From Muribaculaceae bacterium (GTDB taxonomy: Bacteria; Bacteroidota; Bacteroidia; Bacteroidales; Muribaculaceae), in assembly GCA_017940245.1 (NCBI GenBank), contig JAGAYZ010000015.1:98049-162048 (forward strand): DNA of 64,000 bases. The letters are read 5' to 3'. The notes below the pieces were generated by a model that was not told the origin of the DNA, ran no database searches, and was given only the letters and a program-made list of their open reading frames with translations. The position numbers were made by a program, and so were the translations under genes. Within the stretch, counting starts at the first letter, position 1. Each line of letters starts with the position of its first letter. Shown in pieces: positions 14,882-24,300 of this stretch.

Positions 14882-15556
14882 GTGAGTACAAATAAAAACG
14901 CATTCAATCAGTTTAAGGAGCAACATCCTTTTTTGCTCAATGGCGTTTTGATTGCCATTGCAGCTGTAGTGATGGGCTACATCGGCCTGTTGTTTATCGA
15001 CGTGTTCACTTCACACGGCCAGGAAATGCGCGTGCCCGACGTGCGCAACCTGCCTCTAGTGCAAGCCACCGAGAAACTGGAAGCCGCCGGCTTTAAGTGG
15101 GACATTAGCGATTCCACCACGTTCAACGAGCAGTACAAGCCCGGTGTGGTTATCGATCAAGATCCTCGACCGCTGAGCTACATCAAGGCCATCCGCACCG
15201 TCTATATCAAGGTTAATGCCATGCATGCCCGCTCAGTAAAACTGCCTAAGCTGAATGAAATATCAGTCCGTCAAGGACTTGCCATGTTACGTTCCTATGG
15301 TTTTAAGAATGTGCAAGTCGATAGCGTTCCATCGCCCTACAAGGGACTTATTCTGCAAGTAACAGCCAACGGACGCCAGGTGGCCGAAGGCACCAACGTG
15401 AGTGTGAACGCATTCATCCGCCTCACCGTGGGCGATGGTTCTATTGCCGACCTCGACCCCACCGCCGTGCTCGACAGTGCCACCATCGATGCCATTGAAC
15501 AGAAAAACTACGAAGAAGACCTAGAGAATTACAACAAATCCCAACAAGATCTTTGA
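14882..15556 (+). CDS. PASTA domain membrane protein
   Basis: A 224-residue protein with a short cytoplasmic start, one membrane segment at about 18-40 (LLNGVLIAIAAVVMGYIGLL) and then PASTA-type repeats outside: MRVPDVRNLPLVQATEKLEA near 50, VKLPKLNEISVRQGLAMLRS near 120, each followed by a strand and a V-I-D-Q-D-P-like turn (GVVIDQDPRP). PASTA domains bind muropeptides or peptidoglycan. There is no kinase domain, so this is not a PknB-type kinase; similar stand-alone PASTA proteins sit before rluD in Bacteroidota. The start is a GTG at 14882. It overlaps the next gene's TTG start by three bases, so translation is coupled. Confidence 0.88.
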   Translation: MSTNKNAFNQFKEQHPFLLNGVLIAIAAVVMGYIGLLFIDVFTSHGQEMRVPDVRNLPLVQATEKLEAAGFKWDISDSTTFNEQYKPGVVIDQDPRPLSYIKAIRTVYIKVNAMHARSVKLPKLNEISVRQGLAMLRSYGFKNVQVDSVPSPYKGLILQVTANGRQVAEGTNVSVNAFIRLTVGDGSIADLDPTAVLDSATIDAIEQKNYEEDLENYNKSQQDL

Positions 15557-16611
15557 TACAAGATTCCATTCAATTCGACTTCAGCGACCCCGACTTTAGC
15601 GAAAACGGCCGCGACTACTGGGAGCACTACCGCTATGAGGTGGAGCCGGGACAGGAATTGCTGCGCATCGACAAATACCTTGTTGAACGCATTAAGGGCA
15701 CATCACGCAACCGCATCCAGAATGCGGCCGAGGCCGAGTGCATCCGAGTCAACGGGCGACCGGTGAAAAGCAACTACCGCGTCCACCCTGGCGACATCAT
15801 CAGCGTGGTCATGGATCGGCCGCGATATGAAAATGAGATCGTGGCTCAAGACATTCCGCTCAACATCGTCTATGAAGATGAAGAACTCCTGGTGGTGAAC
15901 AAACCGGCGGGAATGTGCGTGCACCCGGGGCACGGAAACTACGACGGAACACTGGTCAACGCCCTGGCATGGCATTTCAAGGATAACCCCAACTACGATG
16001 TCACCGACCCGCGCATGGGGCTGGTTCACCGCATCGACAAAGACACATCCGGCCTGCTGGTGGTGGCAAAAACACCACGCGCCAAGACCTCACTAGGCAA
16101 TCAGTTCTTTAACAAGACCACCAAGCGGCAATACATCGCCGTGGTGTGGGGCGAGATGAAAGACCCCGACGGCACTGTGGTGGGCAACATCGGTCGCAGC
16201 CCGCGCGATCGCCTGCTCATGTGCGTTTTCCCCGACGGCGACCAGGGAAAGCATGCCGTCACCCACTATCACACACTGGAAAACCTGGCACACGTGGCTG
16301 TGGTGCGGTGCCAGTTGGAAACGGGCCGCACGCATCAAATTCGCGTGCACATGAAATACATCGGTCACCCTCTGTTCAGCGACGAGCGTTATGGAGGCGA
16401 CCAGGTGCTGCGTGGCTATAAAACGGCCAGCTACAACCAGTTCATTCAGAACTGTTTCAAAATATGTCCCAGACAGGCATTGCATGCCAAGACGCTGGGA
16501 TTCATCCATCCCGTAACCGGCCAGCAGATGGACTTCGACAGCGAGTTGCCCGACGATTTGACCGCTCTCATCAAGAAGTGGCGCGACTACGCTGCAACCC
16601 TTAAGCGTTAA
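15553..16611 (+). CDS. rluD: RluA/RluD family 23S rRNA pseudouridine synthase
   Basis: A 352-residue protein. Residues about 34-90 are an S4 RNA-binding domain (LRIDKYLVERIKGTSRNRIQ, then VNGRPVKSNYRVHPGD). The catalytic domain follows, with LLVVNKPAGMCVHPG near 114 and GLVHRIDKDTSGLLVVAKTP near 155, where the Asp of HRIDKDTSG is the nucleophile. LETGRTHQIRVHM near 254 is also typical. It makes pseudouridine in 23S rRNA; RluD is the nearest functional guess. The TTG at 15553, overlapping the upstream stop, is the only start that keeps the S4 domain whole, as no ATG or GTG is seen before it. Confidence 0.88.
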   Translation: MIQDSIQFDFSDPDFSENGRDYWEHYRYEVEPGQELLRIDKYLVERIKGTSRNRIQNAAEAECIRVNGRPVKSNYRVHPGDIISVVMDRPRYENEIVAQDIPLNIVYEDEELLVVNKPAGMCVHPGHGNYDGTLVNALAWHFKDNPNYDVTDPRMGLVHRIDKDTSGLLVVAKTPRAKTSLGNQFFNKTTKRQYIAVVWGEMKDPDGTVVGNIGRSPRDRLLMCVFPDGDQGKHAVTHYHTLENLAHVAVVRCQLETGRTHQIRVHMKYIGHPLFSDERYGGDQVLRGYKTASYNQFIQNCFKICPRQALHAKTLGFIHPVTGQQMDFDSELPDDLTALIKKWRDYAATLKR

Positions 16612-16695
16612 TACCGCCCTTGTTTTTCCCATACTTTACACCTGCATAGTAGGCACTTTTTTCATTCCTTCTTTGCATGATTACGTTTTTTGCAC

Positions 16696-16703
16696 TATAT
16701 TTG
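16696..16703 (+). promoter_or_regulatory. -7 box (TATATTTG) for acyltransferase operon
   Basis: TATATTTG, about 40 bases before the ATG at 16744. Confidence 0.6.
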
Positions 16704-16743
16704 CAATCAAAACGATTAGTACACCATTAAAATCTACCGAAAT

Positions 16744-17925
16744 ATGAACATGGAAGAAGAAAAAGTGATCATGCCGGCCGAATACAACGACATCTGCCCC
16801 ATTGCCGACAAAGATTTCCATAACGAAATGTCGATTCTCGTAGAGGAACCTGCCTTTCAGCAAATCGTGGGCATGGTTTTGCCCAATTACAAGTATAGCG
16901 AACTCAAGCATATTCTGCTCGGCTTGAACACCAAGCACGAATTCCAGCTGAAAATCATGAAGCCCTATCTCGACGGGCTACTGGCAAAAACCACATCGGG
17001 ACTCACCTCCAGCGGAATAGAGAATCTGGACAAGGACATTCCAAACCTGTTCATCACCAATCACCGCGACATCGTGCTCGATGCCGGCCAACTGGGCTAC
17101 TTGCTGCTCAAGGAAGGACGCAAATCGTGCGAAATCGCCATCGGCAACAATCTGCTCATCTTCGACTGGATCAATAAGCTGGTGCGACTCAACAAGAGTT
17201 TCATCGTCAAGCGCAACCTGGGCCGCATCCAGACCCTTCAAGCCGCTATCCAGCTATCGGGCTACATGCACTTTGCCATCACTCAGAAGAAAGAATGTAT
17301 CTGGCTCGCCCAGCGCGAAGGACGCTGCAAGGACAGCAACGACCGCACTCAGGAAAGCCTCATCAAGATGCTCACCTACGGCGCACGCGACAAGTCTATC
17401 GTCGAGGCCCTCAAGGAACTCAACATCGCTCCCATCGCCATCAGCTATGAGTATGATCCCAACGATTACCTCAAAGCCAAGGAATTCCTCATGCGCGACA
17501 AGAATCCCAACTGGAAAAAGAGTCCGCAAGACGACCTCATCAGCATGCAGACGGGAATTCAAGGATTCAAGGGGCAAGTGCATTACAGTTTCACACCATG
17601 CATCAACGACGAGCTGGACAAGATTCCCGCCGACCTCGACAAGATGCTCACCGTGACGCGCATCTGCCACATCATCGACCGCGCCATCCACGAGAATTAC
17701 AAGATTTTCAAGACCAACTACATCGCACACGACATCTTGTTCGACAACAAGGACTTTGTCGACAAATACACGCCCGAAGAGAAAGAAGCATTCACTAAGT
17801 ATCTCTCGGACCAAATCAGCAAGACCGACATCAAGCTCAGCGAGTTTGACCGATATTACATGTTCAACAAGATGTTGCAGATGTACTCCAACCCGCTCAC
17901 CAACCAGCTAGAAGCGCTCAAATAA
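16744..17925 (+). CDS. Glycerol-3-phosphate/1-acylglycerol-3-phosphate acyltransferase-like protein
   Basis: A 393-residue protein with the PlsC-type acyltransferase blocks: NLFITNHRDIVLD near residue 100 (block I, NHxxxxD), SFIVKRNLG near 156 (block II-like), CIWLAQREGRCKDS near 184 (block III, EGR) and IAPIAISYEYDP near 227 (block IV). These enzymes acylate glycerol-3-phosphate or lysophosphatidate at the membrane, or transfer acyl groups in lipid A/ornithine-lipid pathways. The C-terminal 130 residues are an extension without known motifs. Only three bases separate it from the metallophosphoesterase gene, so they form an operon. Confidence 0.82.
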   Translation: MNMEEEKVIMPAEYNDICPIADKDFHNEMSILVEEPAFQQIVGMVLPNYKYSELKHILLGLNTKHEFQLKIMKPYLDGLLAKTTSGLTSSGIENLDKDIPNLFITNHRDIVLDAGQLGYLLLKEGRKSCEIAIGNNLLIFDWINKLVRLNKSFIVKRNLGRIQTLQAAIQLSGYMHFAITQKKECIWLAQREGRCKDSNDRTQESLIKMLTYGARDKSIVEALKELNIAPIAISYEYDPNDYLKAKEFLMRDKNPNWKKSPQDDLISMQTGIQGFKGQVHYSFTPCINDELDKIPADLDKMLTVTRICHIIDRAIHENYKIFKTNYIAHDILFDNKDFVDKYTPEEKEAFTKYLSDQISKTDIKLSEFDRYYMFNKMLQMYSNPLTNQLEALK

Positions 17926-17928
17926 GCC

Positions 17929-19131
17929 ATGAGAATCTTTTGGCTGCCTTTCTTGCTGGCCTTGTGCCTGAACATTGCCATCGACTTCTTCATCTACAAG
18001 CAGATGAAGAAGTCGAATTTGCATGCCACACACATCTTGTCGCGACTGCATGTGGTGCTGGCCGTGGCAGCCCATACCGCAATGCTGGTCACACTCTTGC
18101 TACCACTCTCAGGCAACGGCACTATGGTAAATGCAATGAAGGTGATTTGGTGCTACGCCATGTTCTACTTCCCTAAATTCCTGTGGGCACTTATCTATGC
18201 GGTAGCATTACCGCATTTCTGGCCTAAATGGCTCAAGCGCGCACTCAGCGTTGCGGCACTAAGCATTGCCTTACTGGTGATGGGCATCATGTGGCAGGGA
18301 TTCCGCACCACGCCCTATTCAATCCAAAAGTCCGATGTCACAATCGGCAGTCCACACCTGCCGGCGGCCTTCGATGGTTACCGCATCTGCCACATCAGCG
18401 ACCTGCACCTGGGCACCTACGGCAACGACACCGCTTTTGTAGCCGCTTGTGTGGATTCCATCAACGCACTGCATCCCGATCTCATCGTTTTCACCGGCGA
18501 CTTGGTGAGCCGCACCACCAGCGAGGCCATTCCCTTCAAATCCATATTATGCAGATTGAAGGCCCGCGACGGCGTTTTGTCGATTCTTGGCAATCACGAC
18601 TATGATGACTACACCAACATGACTGCCGCACAACGCAAGCAAGACCACGAGTCACTGTGCCGGCTGCAAAAAGAGTGCAGTTGGACGCTGCTTAACAACA
18701 CCACATCCACGCTCCACCGAGACGGCGACAGCATCATCGTAGTGGGGACCGAGAACTACAGTGTCAAGCACACACCCGACTACAGTCGTCTCGACAGCAC
18801 CATCAGCACCATTGACTGCAAGCGCAATTTCACCATTCTACTGCAACACAATCCGCAGATGTGGCGCAACAGGGTGTTGAAGAATGACTACGCCATCGAT
18901 TTGACATTGAGCGGACACACCCATGCCATGCAGATGATGGTGACCATGTGCGGCAAGAGATTCTCGCCAGCACAGTGGGTTTATGACGAATGGGGAGGAC
19001 TTTATACCCAAGGACAACGGCACCTCTACGTCAACATCGGCCTGGGCATGGTGGGCATCCCCGCCCGCATCGGGAGTGCCAAACCCGAAATCACCCTGCT
19101 CACCCTCAAGTGTTCAACAACTCCACGATAA
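17929..19131 (+). CDS. Membrane-anchored metallophosphoesterase (YaeI/YkuE-like)
   Basis: A 400-residue protein. The first 140 residues hold about four membrane segments (near 2-20, 36-60, 70-92, 102-122). The metallophosphoesterase domain follows: ICHISDLHLGTYGND near 154, DLIVFTGDLVSR near 183, ILGNHDYDDY near 218, TILLQHNPQMW near 300 and LTLSGHTHAMQM near 324. These supply the two-metal site (D-x-H, GD, GNHD, GHTH). Such proteins hydrolyse phosphodiesters, sometimes UDP-diacylglucosamine or nucleotides; the substrate is unknown here. Pairing with a lipid acyltransferase gene suggests a lipid or envelope substrate. Confidence 0.87.
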   Translation: MRIFWLPFLLALCLNIAIDFFIYKQMKKSNLHATHILSRLHVVLAVAAHTAMLVTLLLPLSGNGTMVNAMKVIWCYAMFYFPKFLWALIYAVALPHFWPKWLKRALSVAALSIALLVMGIMWQGFRTTPYSIQKSDVTIGSPHLPAAFDGYRICHISDLHLGTYGNDTAFVAACVDSINALHPDLIVFTGDLVSRTTSEAIPFKSILCRLKARDGVLSILGNHDYDDYTNMTAAQRKQDHESLCRLQKECSWTLLNNTTSTLHRDGDSIIVVGTENYSVKHTPDYSRLDSTISTIDCKRNFTILLQHNPQMWRNRVLKNDYAIDLTLSGHTHAMQMMVTMCGKRFSPAQWVYDEWGGLYTQGQRHLYVNIGLGMVGIPARIGSAKPEITLLTLKCSTTPR

Positions 19132-19170
19132 AGATATAGAAAATACGAAACTCTAATCTCTCAACGCAAT

Positions 19171-21309
19171 ATGTCCATATCCGATTTAATTTCCAAAGAA
19201 CTCAATATTCCCGTTAACCAGGTGACCGGTACTGTGCGACTGCTCGACGACGGTTCCACTATTCCATTCATCAGCCGTTACCGCAAGGAAGCCACCGGTG
19301 GCCTCAACGAAGAGGATATCCAGTCCATCGAGCAACGGTTGCGCTATTATCACGAACTGGAACAGCGCCGAGCCACCATCCTCAAGACCATTGAGGCGCA
19401 AGACCAACTTACGCCCGAACTGGCCGCGCGCATCAACGCCTGCTGGAACGCCACCGAGCTGGAAGACTTGTACCTGCCCTACAAGCCCAAACGCAAAACC
19501 CGAGCCGAAGCGGCACGGCAGCGAGGACTGGAACCCCTGGCACGCATCATCATGGCGCAACGTGAAAGCGACATTGATGCCAGGGCCGGACAATTTGTAG
19601 ATGGTGACAAAGTGAAATCGACAACCGAAGCCATCGACGGAGCTAAGGACATCATCGCCGAGTGGATCAGCGAGGACACTCGCGTGCGCAACGCCGTGCG
19701 ACGCTCGTTCCGGCACGAGGCCGTGCTCAAATCTCATTTCGTGAAAGGGAAAGAGATTGAAGGCCGCAACTACGAGAACTATTATGACTTCTCACGACCG
19801 CTGCGCCACATATCGTCGCACCAGTTGCTGGCCATACGCCGCGGCGAGAAAGAAGGATTCCTGCGCGTGAGCATCGACATCAACGACGACCGCGCCCTTG
19901 ACAACATAGGTCGCATCGTGGTCAAGGGGCAAGGGCCAGCTTCGGTGATGGTTGATGAGGCTGCTCAGGACAGTTATAAGCGACTACTTAAACCACAAAT
20001 CGAGACCGAATTTGCCGCTCTGTCGAAAGAACGAGCCGATGCCGAAGCCATCGACACATTCGCCCAGAACGTGCGCCAACTGCTTTTTGCACCTCCGCTC
20101 GGGCGCAAGCGCATCATGGCCATCGACCCGGGCTTCCGCACCGGTTGCAAGGTGGTATGCCTCGACCAGCAAGGCAACTTGCTCTACCACGATGTGATCT
20201 ACCCCACCGCTCCGCACAACGATGTGCAGGGTGCCACCGCCACTGTGCAGCAACTGGCCCGCAAATTCGGCATCGAGGCCATAGCTGTGGGCAACGGCAC
20301 AGCCAGCCGCGAGACGGAGCAGTTCCTGAAGCGTGTGCGATTTGACCGGCGCATCGATATACACGTGGTGAGCGAAAACGGTGCCAGCGTCTACTCGGCT
20401 TCAAAGGTTGCTCGCGACGAGTTTCCCGACAAAGACGTAACCGTGCGCGGTGCCGTCTCCATCGGGCGCCGCCTGCTCGATCCGCTGGCCGAATTGGTGA
20501 AAATCGACCCCAAATCCATCGGTGTGGGCCAGTACCAGCACGATGTGGACCAAACCAAGCTCAAGGAGTCGCTCGACTTTACCGTGACCAGTTGCGTAAA
20601 CAGTGTGGGCGTAAACGTGAACACGGCTTCCAAAGAACTCCTCACCTACGTAGCCGGACTAGGGCCAACACTGGCGCAAAACATCGTCAACTACCGTGCT
20701 CAGCATGGCGACTTCACCTCACGTCACCAGTTGCTCGATGTGCCCAAACTGGGAACTAAGACCTTCACACAGGCCGCAGGCTTCCTGCGCATCCCCGAGA
20801 GCGAGAATCCACTCGACAACTCGGCCGTGCACCCCGAGCGATATGAACTGGTCGGCCAGATGGCACGCGACTGCCACTGCACTGTGGCCGACCTCATCGC
20901 CCACAAAGAGCAACGCGAGAAAATTGACCTGAAACGCTACATCAGCGACAACGTGGGCCAGCCCACACTGCTCGACATCATGCACGAGTTGGAGAAACCG
21001 GGACGCGATCCGCGCCAGGGAGTCACCCACGTGGAATTTGACGAAAATGTGACCGACATCAAAGACCTGCACGAGGGCATGGAACTGAATGGGGTGGTCA
21101 CCAATATCACCCAGTTTGGAGCCTTCGTGGATATAGGTATGCACAAAGAGGGACTGGTGCACATCTCACAGATGGCCGACCGCCGTGTCGACAACCCTTC
21201 ACGCGTGGTGCACATCGGGCAACCCGTGCGCGTGCACGTGGTGAGCGTGGATATCGACCGCCAACGCATCGCCCTGTCCATGCGCCGACTCTCGGGCCAA
21301 AAGCTATAG
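19171..21309 (+). CDS. tex: Tex-family RNA-binding transcription accessory protein
   Basis: A 712-residue protein matching Tex throughout: the N-terminal SISDLISKELNIPVNQVTG and FISRYRKEATGGLNEEDIQ, the YqgF/RNase H-like domain RIMAIDPGFRTGCKVVCLDQ near residue 315, helix-hairpin-helix segments (TASKELLTYVAGLGPTLAQN near 489) and a C-terminal S1 domain (GVVTNITQFGAFVDIGMHKE near 637, then GLVHISQM). Tex binds nucleic acid and supports transcription or RNA surveillance in the cytoplasm. It is complete, starts 39 bases after the preceding gene, and ends before a 13-bp stem terminator. Confidence 0.95.
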   Translation: MSISDLISKELNIPVNQVTGTVRLLDDGSTIPFISRYRKEATGGLNEEDIQSIEQRLRYYHELEQRRATILKTIEAQDQLTPELAARINACWNATELEDLYLPYKPKRKTRAEAARQRGLEPLARIIMAQRESDIDARAGQFVDGDKVKSTTEAIDGAKDIIAEWISEDTRVRNAVRRSFRHEAVLKSHFVKGKEIEGRNYENYYDFSRPLRHISSHQLLAIRRGEKEGFLRVSIDINDDRALDNIGRIVVKGQGPASVMVDEAAQDSYKRLLKPQIETEFAALSKERADAEAIDTFAQNVRQLLFAPPLGRKRIMAIDPGFRTGCKVVCLDQQGNLLYHDVIYPTAPHNDVQGATATVQQLARKFGIEAIAVGNGTASRETEQFLKRVRFDRRIDIHVVSENGASVYSASKVARDEFPDKDVTVRGAVSIGRRLLDPLAELVKIDPKSIGVGQYQHDVDQTKLKESLDFTVTSCVNSVGVNVNTASKELLTYVAGLGPTLAQNIVNYRAQHGDFTSRHQLLDVPKLGTKTFTQAAGFLRIPESENPLDNSAVHPERYELVGQMARDCHCTVADLIAHKEQREKIDLKRYISDNVGQPTLLDIMHELEKPGRDPRQGVTHVEFDENVTDIKDLHEGMELNGVVTNITQFGAFVDIGMHKEGLVHISQMADRRVDNPSRVVHIGQPVRVHVVSVDIDRQRIALSMRRLSGQKL

Positions 21310-21333
21310 ACCTTGGGCTAGCCGAATAACAGT

Positions 21334-21372
21334 GCAGGCTGGAGAAACGGATTCTCCAGCCTGCTCTCTTCT
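21334..21372. terminator. Bidirectional terminator between tex and the S8 gene
   Basis: GCAGGCTGGAGAA (21334-21346) pairs perfectly with TTCTCCAGCCTGC (21352-21364) around a five-base loop, followed by a pyrimidine-rich tail. The genes on both sides end here. Confidence 0.8.
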
Positions 21373-21384
21373 ATCAATTTACAA

Positions 21385-24300
21385 TCATCTCACAACCACT
21401 TTGCGGCTCGTGCCGTCGCTCATCATCACAATCACCACGCCACGGTAGTTCTTGTCGACGCGCTGGCCGGCAACATTATAGCGAGCCACTTCTACGGCTG
21501 CACCAGCCTTGAGGTCGCTTACGGCAGTGATCACATCACCTTCCACGCGACCCACATCGGTCATGCCACTGAGCGGATACACCACATAACTGTTAGATAC
21601 ACCTGCCTTGCGCGGAGCTTTAATCGATGAGCTGGCAACCTGCTCGTGGCGCACCATGCCCACGAAGTTATACACATATCCATTTCGCAACTCGGGCATC
21701 GTGCCGTCATATTCACTATCGTTGGCATAGAATCCACCGTCGAGATGCGCCTGGTTGCTTGAGCCGGTTGCAGGCGGAACGACGAAACTTCCCGTCTCCT
21801 CGTCCCACATTGCCCAGTTGATTTGAGCAATCTCCATCGGCTTGGGCGTCACAAAGAAGTAGGTATTGCCATCCGAACCCGTCTGCGTAGTGCCCAAGAA
21901 GTTACAGGTAATGTAGGTGTTAACATTTTCCATGTAATTCACAGCCTGTTCGGTTTCATCATAGATTTGCGGCACAAGCGAGGTCGCTACCGTAGGATTG
22001 GTGCGGTCGATAAATTGTCCGCTCACACCTTTTAGGCGGCGGCCCATCAGCGGCACCACTTCGTTGCTCCATCCGGCACTGTTATACAAGACCACCCAGT
22101 TGCTCTGGTCCCAGTCACCGTTCTGCAAGCCGGCTTTGGTCTTCACATAGTCAATCTGGCCTTCTTCTATAATGCTCTTGCTGGCAAATTGATTATCGTC
22201 TTTGCAGTAAAGCTTTTTACTGTCGCCCGACACATACACCAGTCGCAGGTCGCCAGCCACAATCTTATAGTGCTGCTGTTCGACACCTGCGTCCACCAGT
22301 TCGGCCAGCGTCTTCTCGTCAGGCAGTGGAGTGCGGAACGCCACCTCGTAGAAATAGCTCCTTGCTCCTCCCACATACACACGATAAATCTTCGCTGGAT
22401 CTAGCTCTATTGATGTCATGGTCACATCCGAACTCGTCGTATAAGTACTTTGGATATCGGTACGAGTTTCACTCATAGTGAGTGTTCCATCGGTATTCTC
22501 CGTAAGTTCAAAAATTTGAATAAATGCCGGATAGGAACTTGTCGTTCCACTCGTATTATAGCCATAAGCCTTCACTTGCGTACAATTAGTAACGTTATAG
22601 TAGGTATAGGCCAAATCCGTGTTTGTGGTACTCACTTGGCCCAGGCCATAACTCTTGGTACTTGTGAAGTAATAATCGTCGCCGGGGAACACATCGGTAG
22701 CGTCCCAGGCGAGACCTTCGGTTTCCGACACGTGGATATAATAGTTATTATAATTGCCAACCCAATTCTGATCATTGTAAAGCCAGGCCTCTCTTGCCAT
22801 ATAGACAGGCATGGTCAACCAAGCAACTTGATCGGTTACATTCTCAGTGTATTTATATGGATTGTCTATCACATCTACATACCAGTTTCCAGTGCTTATG
22901 GTACCATAATTAGCAATGTCAAGGTAACGGCTATATGCCGAGCCTGGCTTTCCTACCGATCCATAAAGTCCTAATTGCGCACTGGCTTCACCACTAGAAA
23001 CCATTACCTGCGCGCGATAAGAGCCATCATATTCAGGAGCGTTAAACGTCACAGTCACTTCTACTCCAGCAGAAGCATCAGCTCGACTGACTGAAGAAAC
23101 TGAAATGTCATATACACCCTTTTCGTCGGTCAAGATCAATGTTACGTCTTCGGTCAATCGCATTCCTGTAAGTGTAAACGTTTGGGTCTGCATCTGTCCT
23201 GGTTCTGCAATAAAGTCTAACTCTTCAGGATCAATCGTCAACGTGGGTTTCGTCAGCGGTGTCTGGAAACCGATCTCGTAAAGTCGGGAATAGTCGTTAT
23301 AAACTCTAATCTTATAAATCTTTGATGCATCAAGAGCCGAAGATGTAATTAACTCTGTTGCACTATAAACTGTACTTTGAATAGTCTGCACAGCAGTGGT
23401 GCCTGCAGTTAGTGTGCCATCGGCGTTTTCAGTACACTCATAGATTGTCATTATCAACGGATAGTTAGAGCTACTATTGTAAGCATACTGCTTAACCAAA
23501 GTACAGTTAGTAACGTAGAAGTCTTGGTAGTCCTCGGTCCAGTTTGCATAATAGCTTGTTCCAGTTGCACCAAAGTAAGTATCATCACCAAAGAATATAT
23601 CGGTTGCATCCCATGAACCCGCTGAACTCTTAATCGTATTTGGTGTGAACCACTTTTGAGTATCGCTTGCGATATTCACACCATAGTTAGCTACAGTGAG
23701 CCATGCACAATCATCTTCGGGATATTCTTTATATTGATACAAGTTTTCAATGCTTGATGTGGGCCATCCAGCTGCATTGATGGTAGCATATTTGGCGATG
23801 TTCAGATAGTTGTCGCTGGCTGTGCCACCATCGGCGCTTACACCAATCAGTGATATCGTTTCTGAAAGATTACCACTAACAACAGTTACCGTACCGGTGA
23901 AAGTGCCTTCGGTTTCGGAACTGAACGAAACGGTTACATCGCTGCCTGCTTGGGCATCACTTATGCTGATGTTTGTTGGATTCACGGCAAAAACGCCATT
24001 TTGGTCGGTGAGGGTCACTGCTACATTATCAGTCAACAATCTTCCCTTCACGTTGAATGTGGCAGTTGCAGTCTCACCGGGAGCAGCCTTGATCGAAAGT
24101 TCAGATGGTGTAACACTTAGAGATGGCTTGTTGAGTGGAGTTTGGAAAGCTATCTCATACATATAGCCGCGATAAATGCTTGTCTCAACCTTATAAATCT
24201 TGGATGCCTCAAGATCATCAGCAGTAAGCGTGAATGTTGTGGTTGAACTGTTTGTAAGACTCTTCGTCGCAGTGGTAGAGGGTATCAAGTTATCACCATT